Positions 1 through 6,487 of a DNA stretch of 9,275 bases are shown piece after piece (position 1 is the first letter of the stretch; each line of letters starts with the position of its first letter). This stretch comes from Pseudomonadota bacterium (GTDB lineage Bacteria; Myxococcota; Myxococcia; Myxococcales; Myxococcaceae), in assembly GCA_023424585.1 (NCBI GenBank), contig JAFADT010000704.1:1-9275 (forward strand). Reading direction: 5' to 3'. A program made the translations under genes and the position numbers. The notes beneath the pieces were generated by a model that saw only the letters and a program-made list of their open reading frames with translations, had not been told where the DNA came from and searched no databases.

Positions 1-349
1 ATGTCACCAGGCCCGGACTCCAACGGAGCAGCCGAAGAGCCTGCTCGGCGTCCGCCCGCCGGTCGGCCCCTACATGGACCAGCTGCTGCGAAAGAAGAGC
101 CTGTCCGAGGTCCGCACCTGGGTGGAGTCCCCCCACCGGATCAACCCCAAGACCAACTGTGACACGCGCCTTCTGGCCCCCGGCGAGCTGGATGGCCTCA
201 CCAGCTACCTGGCCACCGTCGTGGTCCCTCCGCCTCCGACGCGCCGGATGAGGCTGCGCCGGCAGATGGAGGAGCAGGCTGCGGCGCTCGAGAAGGCGGA
301 CGCGGAAGCGAAGGCAAAGTCCCAGCCGAAGAATCAGGGGAAGAAGTGA
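1..349 (+). CDS. tfcP: TfcP-like non-canonical c-type cytochrome, 3' end (5' truncated by window)
   Basis: Partial gene: the frame is open from base 2 to the TGA at 347-349, about 115 residues, with no start codon of its own that fits a whole protein. The first two codons (2-7) read Cys-His followed by Gln, which I take as the end of a CXXCH heme-attachment motif whose first Cys lies outside the window. Downstream comes a class I cytochrome c-like fold: a GPYMDQLL segment, then SPHRINPKTNC, then LLAPGELDGLTSYL, the usual C-terminal helix. In ordinary cytochromes c a Met follows the NPKT-type stretch as distal heme ligand; here a Cys sits there (158-160). That matches TfcP of Myxococcus xanthus, a periplasmic cytochrome with His/Cys ligation that promotes calcium binding by PilY1.1. 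After a Pro-Pro-Pro-Pro hinge (227-238) a charged Lys/Arg/Glu/Ala tail of about 36 residues follows. The gene lies directly upstream of pilY1 and overlaps it. Internal ATG codons, such as that at 74, are not the real start. Alternative: a generic mono-heme cytochrome c. Confidence 0.75.
   Translation, partial: CHQARTPTEQPKSLLGVRPPVGPYMDQLLRKKSLSEVRTWVESPHRINPKTNCDTRLLAPGELDGLTSYLATVVVPPPPTRRMRLRRQMEEQAAALEKADAEAKAKSQPKNQGKK
336..341 (+). promoter_or_regulatory. Ribosome binding site for pilY1
   Basis: The purine stretch AGGGGA lies inside the last codons of the cytochrome gene. It is 7 bases from the ATG at 349 but only 4 bases from the in-frame GTG at 346. The spacing favours ATG 349 as the start of pilY1. 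It also means the start overlaps the upstream TGA by one base (TGATG), a typical translational-coupling arrangement. Confidence 0.55.
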
Positions 350-3300
350 TGCGCACGCTCTTTCAACGAACCCTCACGGCGCTGGTGCTGACGGTCGCGA
401 CGCCCTCGCTGACCACCGCGCAGCAGCTCTGCCAGGACGACCTGGCCAACGACAAGCAGGGCGACTTCAAGCTGGGCCCTGATGGTCTCACCGTCGCCAA
501 CAACACCATCATCCTGCGCGACGACGGCCGGCTCCAGCTCAACACCAACCTCAAGAAGCTGGACTCGGAGAACATCACCTTCCCGTTCGACCAGACGGTC
601 ACCATCGACTACGTGTACGAGTCCGCCGGTGCGTCGCACTCGCTCGGCTACCTGTACATGGATGACGTGGTGGCCCGGGGCTACGCGGATCCCGTCACCC
701 ACGAACTGGTCGACAAGAACAACAACGGCATCCTCGACCTGCACGAAGCCATCTACAACATGACGCCGGACAACGACACCGTCCTGCCCGTCAAGTACGT
801 GGGCAAGCTGCCACGGCGTTGCACGCAGACCTTCGTGTCCGGGGGCAAGACGTACTACGAGCCCGAGCTGGCGCTGCGCTCCAACTGCGCGAAGACGTTC
901 TACCACAACAACGACGTCACGGACGCGCGTCCGGGCCGCGCGGACAGCTCCTTCTACAACATAGAGACGGACTGGGTCGGCGCCACCATGCCGACCAGCA
1001 ACGGCAATCCCACGAACCTCAGCGCGAGCGACGCATCGGACAATGGCCTGTTCCCGCACATCCCCAACCTGCTGGAGCCCGCGGCTCCGGAGAACAACAA
1101 CCTGGGCATCGGGCGCATGGTGTTCCTGCTGGTGGATGACGACAGCGACAAGACCGTCCACCGCAACCTCGGCCCCGTCTCGGATGTCACCGATACCTAT
1201 GACGGCGTGCCGGACTACAACGTCTCCCAGTATGACTTCCGCGGCATCAAGCTCCCCGCGCCCCCGGTCGGCGATCCCGAGTACACCAACTACCAGCAGA
1301 TCAACACCAACGACCGCCGGGTGAACCTGGGCCTCGTCCAGGGAGGCAAGGAGATCGTCTTCTTCGCCGTCGTCTACTATGACGCCCGCCACAACACGGA
1401 CAACGACACCGTCGCTCCGTGCCTCAAGCGCAACCCGTACACGGGCAATCCCGATGAGGACGGCAAGTGCCTGCTGCACCTGCAGACGTCCGTCTCCGTG
1501 TTCTTCTCCAAGGCCACCTGGAACCTGGACCAGAACTTCAAGGCGCCCGCAGACAACAAGGTGGCGGAGCGCAACATCGGCTGCAGCTACTCTGAAAGCT
1601 GCACCTCGCCTTCGTCCGGGTCAGCCTGCCTCATCGCTGGAACCAGCAAGAAGGCCTGCGGCTGGCTGGAACAGGCCACGCTCAACCGCCTGGACACGGT
1701 CGCGTACAAGAACCTGAAGATGCCGAAGGAGGGCGTGACCGTCATGCGCCCCGGCACGGAGCCCGGCAATCCGCAGGTCGCCATCGACCGGATGAACTTC
1801 ATGCCCCACGTCATCGTGGGCGCGCCGACCACGGACCCCTTCCGGTGGATCCTCGGCTTCGAGGACCTGAACGGCGGCGGCGACCGCGACTTCAACGACA
1901 TCGTGTTCATGATCAACAAGGAAAACGGTGGTGGTGCCAAGTCCACCACCATCACCTCGGACGTCATGAGCGACACGGGCGACAAGCTGGGCCCGGACTT
2001 CACCATCACCAAGGTCCGCTTCCGCCGCCAGGACGACGTCGCCCCCTATGCGACTCCGGGCAACCCACCCAAGAACATCCGCCCCAACGCCGGTTGCACG
2101 AAGGCGCCATGCTGGACGGAAGAGGTCCCGGGCGCCTGCACCGCGAGCGGTGTGAAGCCCACCATCACCTATTCCATCGCCGTGGACTGCCGGGTGCTGG
2201 ACGCAGAGGGCAAGTACCAGAAGAACGAAAACCCCACGTGGGTGCCGGTGCCGCTCGACAACAACAAGCAGTACCCGGACCAGGAGGTGGAGATCGACAT
2301 CCTGGCGCTGGGCCTCACCGGCTCGCAGCTGTGCTGGAAGGTGGACATCAGCAGTCCCAGCGAGCTGTGCCGTCCCATCATCGACGACGTGGACATCGGC
2401 TACCAGGCGGTGCGCTCGGGCGCCTATGCGCGCTCCAGCCCCAGCACCATCGGCAACGTCGCCGTCTGGGGCGTGAACGAGACGCCGGGCCAGAACTGGG
2501 GCACGGGCTGGAACACCGTGGGCGCCCTGCCGCCTCCCGGCAACCGCGCCTATGACGCCGGCAAGGACTACACCATCCGTGGCCGGCTGTTCCTGCAGTC
2601 GCTCTACAACCCGGAGAATCCCAAGGCGACCGAGCCGGAGCTGCGCTGGGAGGCCGGGCGTGTGATGGCGCTGTCGCTGGCCGCGTCCAACCCGCTCAAC
2701 CGCAAGCTCTACACGATGAACAGCGCGGGGGAGCGCAAGGACGTCAAGGACGCGGACATGGGCAACACGCTGATGCCCACCTCCCTGTGCAACACGTACA
2801 GCGAGATCGACGGCCGCTACCTCTATGACCTGAACCACGACGGCGTCTGCACCGTGGCCGCGTCGACGGCGCCCTACAGCGACCGGCAGTTCCTCATCGA
2901 CTGGCTGTATGGCTACGAGGACGCCAACGCGGCGCTCGCTGCGGACAAGTTCCGGCCGTGGCCCTTTGGCGGCATCAACATCTCCACCGTGGCGCTGGCC
3001 GTGCCCCCGTACCAGGACCCCTGGTACCAGAACACGAAGCCCACCGAGCGCGACCTCTTCCGCACGAACTTCCTGGAGCCCCTGAAGACCCGGAGCACCC
3101 GGGCCTTCGTGGGTACGATGTCGGGAGTGCTCCACTCCTTTGACACAGGCGACTTCCGCAACGACGTGAACGATCCCTGCACCCCGGACAGGAGCCAGTT
3201 CCGCGGCTACTTCGTCCCGCAGTCGTGTCCCAACAACGGCACCCCGGCCCCTCGCAAGTACGGCACCGGCAACGAGTCGTTCGCCTACATGCCCAACCTG

Positions 3301-4686
3301 TTGCTGAGCCAGTACCGCAACCAGTACGTGCGCTTCCGTGGCTCGGGCACCCTGCCCAAGCCGCAGATGGACGCGTCGCCCAGCATCGCCAACGTGGACT
3401 TGGGCGACCGCAACGACTGGGACGCCTCCATCAAGTACAACTGGAAGCCAGAGACCACGGCGCAGAAGAAGAAGGGCGCCAAGACGGTGCTCGCCTCCGC
3501 GACGGGCAAGGCCAGCCCGGTGGTGTTCGCGATGGACATCACGAACCCCAATGACAGTTGGTATCCGCTGCCGCTGTGGGAGTTCAGCCTGGCGGACACC
3601 GACGTGACGTCCGCCTTCACCACCGCCATCGCGGCCGACAGCACCGTGCTGATGCCTGACAACTCGGGCTCCCGGCACGCGCCGGCCCTGGGGCGCATCG
3701 CCTGGGGCTCCTCGGATGACAAGGACCGGCGCTGGGTGGCGGTGGTAGGCACCGACTATGACCCAGGCGACCTGCGCGCGGGCGCCGTCTTCATCATCGA
3801 CATGAAGACGGGCAAGCCGCTCCAGTACGGCACCGGGACCGCCGGCAAGTACGCGGGCGTCCTCACCTTCGAGCAGGGCTCGGGCATCGCGGCGGAGACG
3901 CCGCTGGTGGACCTGGACCAGGACGGCACCTACGACGTCATGTACGTCCCCACCACGGCGGGCAGCGTCTGGCGCGTGAACTTCAAGGATGTGGCCACCT
4001 CCGGCAGGAAGCTGGGCAGCCAGGTGAAGAAGTGCATGGTGGCCCACGCGGCCTCCGCGCTGAAGAACCGCGCGGACGCGAACCAGACGGAGCTGGACCT
4101 GCAGGAGCTCTACTCCAACATCGCGGTGAAGGTGGTCAGCACGGACGCGGGCCCTGCGGTGCGCTTCTTCTTCGGCACCAGCGACAGCCCGGACAAGTAC
4201 ACGGACGGCTTCAAGGAGCCGGATCCCGAGCACCCCACGTACCAGTACCACCTGCTCGCGTTCGAGGATCCGGATCCCACGGGCAGCAAGCCGTGCGCGG
4301 AGCTCAAGCCCCTCTGGGTGCAGAAGCTGGCGCCGGGCCAGAAGCTGTGGGGCGGCGTGGCCCTGAGCGCGGACAGCGTCTACGCCGCGACCGCGGTGGG
4401 CACGGCGGCGGACATCTGCAGCCTGGACGCGGACGCCCATGGTGAGGCCTACACGGCCAGCCAGTCGAGCGGCATGCTGACCGGCGGCGGCCCGAAGGAC
4501 CTGGACGGCCATGCCATCTCCTCGCCGGTGGTCCATGACGAGCACCTCTTCGTGCTCACAGCCACGGGTAAGATGCAGGTCACGGGCGACCCGAACAGTT
4601 GGAACAACAAGGCGGGCACGAGCGGGTCGTCCCGCTCGCAGATCATGCTCTGGGAGCCGCTGCCCGACGGGAGACTGCCGCAATGA
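349..4686 (+). CDS. pilY1: PilY1-type type IVa pilus tip adhesin with DUF4114 segment and calcium loops
   Basis: A secreted 1445-residue protein of the PilC/PilY1 family, which caps the pilus tip, mediates adhesion and, with minor pilins, primes pilus assembly. Residues 1-24 form a Sec signal peptide (basic start, hydrophobic core, TTA|QQ cleavage); Cys28 is not in a lipobox. Residues 122-133 fit a 12-position EF-hand loop (DKNNNGILDLHE). Residues 503-520 carry the motif GFEDLNGGGDRDFND, typical of DUF4114. A DLNHDG loop starts at 827. The C-terminal half is the PilY1 beta-propeller: FVGTMSGVLHSFD at 920-932, a WVAVVGTDYDPG strand near 1129-1140, and the calcium loop DLDQDGTYD at 1188-1196, the position class known to control PilY1 function. 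I see no von Willebrand A MIDAS (DxSxS), unlike Pseudomonas PilY1. About 22 Cys suggest extracellular disulfides. The gene sits between the cytochrome and pilV, overlapping both. The start at ATG 349 was chosen over GTG 346 by RBS spacing. Confidence 0.93.
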   Translation: MRTLFQRTLTALVLTVATPSLTTAQQLCQDDLANDKQGDFKLGPDGLTVANNTIILRDDGRLQLNTNLKKLDSENITFPFDQTVTIDYVYESAGASHSLGYLYMDDVVARGYADPVTHELVDKNNNGILDLHEAIYNMTPDNDTVLPVKYVGKLPRRCTQTFVSGGKTYYEPELALRSNCAKTFYHNNDVTDARPGRADSSFYNIETDWVGATMPTSNGNPTNLSASDASDNGLFPHIPNLLEPAAPENNNLGIGRMVFLLVDDDSDKTVHRNLGPVSDVTDTYDGVPDYNVSQYDFRGIKLPAPPVGDPEYTNYQQINTNDRRVNLGLVQGGKEIVFFAVVYYDARHNTDNDTVAPCLKRNPYTGNPDEDGKCLLHLQTSVSVFFSKATWNLDQNFKAPADNKVAERNIGCSYSESCTSPSSGSACLIAGTSKKACGWLEQATLNRLDTVAYKNLKMPKEGVTVMRPGTEPGNPQVAIDRMNFMPHVIVGAPTTDPFRWILGFEDLNGGGDRDFNDIVFMINKENGGGAKSTTITSDVMSDTGDKLGPDFTITKVRFRRQDDVAPYATPGNPPKNIRPNAGCTKAPCWTEEVPGACTASGVKPTITYSIAVDCRVLDAEGKYQKNENPTWVPVPLDNNKQYPDQEVEIDILALGLTGSQLCWKVDISSPSELCRPIIDDVDIGYQAVRSGAYARSSPSTIGNVAVWGVNETPGQNWGTGWNTVGALPPPGNRAYDAGKDYTIRGRLFLQSLYNPENPKATEPELRWEAGRVMALSLAASNPLNRKLYTMNSAGERKDVKDADMGNTLMPTSLCNTYSEIDGRYLYDLNHDGVCTVAASTAPYSDRQFLIDWLYGYEDANAALAADKFRPWPFGGINISTVALAVPPYQDPWYQNTKPTERDLFRTNFLEPLKTRSTRAFVGTMSGVLHSFDTGDFRNDVNDPCTPDRSQFRGYFVPQSCPNNGTPAPRKYGTGNESFAYMPNLLLSQYRNQYVRFRGSGTLPKPQMDASPSIANVDLGDRNDWDASIKYNWKPETTAQKKKGAKTVLASATGKASPVVFAMDITNPNDSWYPLPLWEFSLADTDVTSAFTTAIAADSTVLMPDNSGSRHAPALGRIAWGSSDDKDRRWVAVVGTDYDPGDLRAGAVFIIDMKTGKPLQYGTGTAGKYAGVLTFEQGSGIAAETPLVDLDQDGTYDVMYVPTTAGSVWRVNFKDVATSGRKLGSQVKKCMVAHAASALKNRADANQTELDLQELYSNIAVKVVSTDAGPAVRFFFGTSDSPDKYTDGFKEPDPEHPTYQYHLLAFEDPDPTGSKPCAELKPLWVQKLAPGQKLWGGVALSADSVYAATAVGTAADICSLDADAHGEAYTASQSSGMLTGGGPKDLDGHAISSPVVHDEHLFVLTATGKMQVTGDPNSWNNKAGTSGSSRSQIMLWEPLPDGRLPQ
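4669..4673 (+). promoter_or_regulatory. Ribosome binding site for pilV
   Basis: GGGAG lies 9 bases before the ATG at 4683, inside the last codons of pilY1. It supports the start at 4683 rather than the in-frame ATG at 4599, which would add 28 residues of pilY1-overlapping sequence ahead of the prepilin leader. Confidence 0.5.
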
Positions 4687-5195
4687 AGCAGCGCGCATCA
4701 CGGGGTGTCACCCTGCTGGAGGTCATGGCCACCATGGCCGTCATGCTGCTGGGAGTCGCGGCGGCGATGACCGTGGTGAGCCAGACGACCCGCTCCAACC
4801 GCCGCACCCTGACCGCGAACCAGGCGCAGATCATCGCGGAGCGCACGCTGGAGAACATCGTCCAGCGTGGCTGCCAGGGGTCGCCGACGTGCGACACCGT
4901 GCGGGACCAGACGTTCGAGGTCTGGCAGACGGCGGACGGCTTCCTGCGGAACTCCGCGCCCACGGACCCCAAGATCGTGGCGCGCAAGTACACGGTGGAT
5001 GTCGACGTGGACAACCCGGCGGTTCCCGGCACGATGGAGGCCGGGAGCGGCCTGGGTGAGCCGGCGCTCAACCGCAACCTGGCGGCGGGCGCCGCGGGCA
5101 CGGTCGTGAACGTGCGCGTGTCCGTGAGCTGGAATGAACCGGGCATCCGCGCGGACCGGCAGATGGTCGTCATGCAGACTCGGATGGCACCGTGA
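4683..5195 (+). CDS. pilV: PilV-like type IV minor prepilin
   Basis: A 170-residue minor pilin precursor expected to be held in the inner membrane, cleaved and N-methylated by prepilin peptidase PilD, and built into the priming/tip complex with PilY1. The leader is eight residues (MKQRASRG) and cleavage falls before VTLLEVM, giving Val at +1 and the conserved Glu at +5 (Glu13). The hydrophobic helix runs from about residue 9 to 33 and continues as an amphipathic helix (RRTLTANQAQIIAERTLENIV). The globular part has two Cys (64 and 70), a likely small disulfide loop, and a beta-rich end (NVRVSVSW) that resembles PilV/GspI-type pilins. The start ATG overlaps the pilY1 stop (ATGA), and the stop overlaps the pilW GTG start. 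The PilV label rests on gene position and the short length; the prepilin identity is firm, the subfamily less so. Confidence 0.87.
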   Translation: MKQRASRGVTLLEVMATMAVMLLGVAAAMTVVSQTTRSNRRTLTANQAQIIAERTLENIVQRGCQGSPTCDTVRDQTFEVWQTADGFLRNSAPTDPKIVARKYTVDVDVDNPAVPGTMEAGSGLGEPALNRNLAAGAAGTVVNVRVSVSWNEPGIRADRQMVVMQTRMAP

Positions 5196-6487
5196 GACAC
5201 TCCCAATTCCATGGTCGGGGCTTCACGCTCCTGGAAGTGATGATCGCCAGCGCCCTGGGGGTCATGGTGCTCACCACCGGCCTGGTGGTGGGCGCCCAGA
5301 TGCAGAAGCGCGCCATCTTCGAGGAGCAGACGATGACCGCGCAGGTGACCGGGCGCGCGGTGAAGGAGATGCTGACGCTGGACATCTCCCGGGCGGGCGC
5401 GGGCATGGGCAACGCGCCCATCTCCTTCCTCACCGGCGGCGACACCGACGAGCGCTCGGCCATCACGGTCTGGCACCAGCCGGACCTGAAGACGGGCGCG
5501 AACACCCCGTTCGGCGCGGACGCGAACTTCGAGCCGCCGCCCGCGGGCTTCCCGGCTTCGGATGCCATCCAGTTCTACTGGGGTGACACGAACGGGATGA
5601 TCACCCTGGCGCCGTGCGCCTCGGGGAAGGTCCGCCAGTCCAAGACCGAGTTCTGCGCCAGGTCCAATGCCTCGACGGCCATGGTCACGCCCAGTGGCCC
5701 GGCTTTCGCCATCATGGTCAGCGGAGGCAACCGGCCGGCCTGCCCTGTCACCATCACCGGCATCGCGCCCAGCGCCACCACGACATCCACCATCACGGTC
5801 GACGGGACCCTCGCGGAAACCTCCAAGTGCGAGGACATCGGGTCCGCCGACACCATCTGGACGCCCAAGTCCGGCTCGGACGTCGTGAACTGGCTGGCGC
5901 TGCGGCTGAGCGGCGCGGCCTACCGGGTGAACTGGAAGGGCGGCATCCCCACGTTGGAGTACCTCGCTCCGGGAGCCACGACCTGGTCCGTGTTGAGCAG
6001 GGACGTGGAGCAGCTGACCGTGCGCGAGGGCGTCGTGGACTTCGACCCGACCCTCAAGGGCAACATCGACGAGTACTACGCGGTGGAGTGGTATCCCAGC
6101 ATCGCGGGCGAAGCCAACCACCGCAACCCTGGCGTGCCACACCCGGCCATCTCCGAGTGTGACGAGGCGAAGTACAACCTCAACACCTGCAAGACGGACG
6201 ACCTCGACAGCGATGGGAATACCCTCCCGGCGCTGACGACGTTCGCGGCCACGGAGCGGAAGAAGGAGGTCATCAAGCGCCTGCGCCAGCGGGTGCGCGA
6301 GCTGGAGGTGACGCTGGTCATCCGCACGCGGCGCATCAACCGGGACGCGGACATGACAGGAACGGATGAAGAGGGCCAGGCGAAGGACGGCTACACGCGC
6401 CGACGCTATACCTTCCGGGTCGCGGCGCGCAACATGACGGTGGGCCTGCAGCGGCCGCCGGACCCGGCAGCTTCGGTGACTCCATGA
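5192..6487 (+). CDS. pilW: PilW-like type IV minor prepilin
   Basis: A 431-residue prepilin, large as PilW-type minor pilins are. It begins with GTG at 5192, overlapping the pilV stop (GTGA); a weak GGA lies 7 bases upstream, so initiation probably depends on coupling to pilV. The leader (MRHSQFHGRG) is followed by FTLLEVM with Phe at +1 and Glu at +5 (Glu15), then a hydrophobic helix (IASALGVMVLTTGLVVGAQMQ). The segment LDISRAGAGMGN after the helix is characteristic of PilW/PilJ-type pilins. The globular domain contains about six Cys, likely paired after export. Residues 337-342 read DLDSDG, a partial calcium-loop pattern missing the later ligand positions. The C-terminal part (EVTLVIRTRRIN, RRRYTFRVAARNM) has the strand pattern of the family end. 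Its expected role is to link the other minor pilins and PilY1 at the pilus tip. Confidence 0.88.
   Translation: MRHSQFHGRGFTLLEVMIASALGVMVLTTGLVVGAQMQKRAIFEEQTMTAQVTGRAVKEMLTLDISRAGAGMGNAPISFLTGGDTDERSAITVWHQPDLKTGANTPFGADANFEPPPAGFPASDAIQFYWGDTNGMITLAPCASGKVRQSKTEFCARSNASTAMVTPSGPAFAIMVSGGNRPACPVTITGIAPSATTTSTITVDGTLAETSKCEDIGSADTIWTPKSGSDVVNWLALRLSGAAYRVNWKGGIPTLEYLAPGATTWSVLSRDVEQLTVREGVVDFDPTLKGNIDEYYAVEWYPSIAGEANHRNPGVPHPAISECDEAKYNLNTCKTDDLDSDGNTLPALTTFAATERKKEVIKRLRQRVRELEVTLVIRTRRINRDADMTGTDEEGQAKDGYTRRRYTFRVAARNMTVGLQRPPDPAASVTP

Noticed and set aside
74..349. A separate 91-residue gene starting at ATG 74
   Set aside because: The same frame stays open to the window edge and carries a heme-motif Cys-His at its first codons, so this is an internal Met of a longer cytochrome.
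421..432. Possible lipoprotein site at the Cys near the PilY1 N-terminus
   Set aside because: The residues before Cys28 are Ala-Gln-Gln-Leu, which do not fit a lipobox; a normal signal peptidase I site before Gln25 is more likely.
334..1479. Minus-strand open frame of 381 residues opposite the start of pilY1
   Set aside because: Same shadow pattern, dominated by Val, Arg and Asp, no motif, no RBS support.
4599..4682. Upstream in-frame start for pilV at 4599
   Set aside because: It would place 28 residues coded within pilY1 ahead of the prepilin leader; ATG 4683 gives a normal eight-residue leader and an SD at 9 bases.
1621..4701. A 1026-residue open frame on the minus strand opposite pilY1
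   Set aside because: Its translation is Arg/Val/His/Gly-rich low-complexity sequence with no recognisable motif, as expected opposite a GC-rich gene with strong third-position bias; the plus strand encodes a clear PilY1.
4643..6142. Minus-strand open frame of 499 residues opposite pilV and pilW
   Set aside because: Shadow of two prepilin genes whose leaders and cleavage sites are clear on the plus strand.
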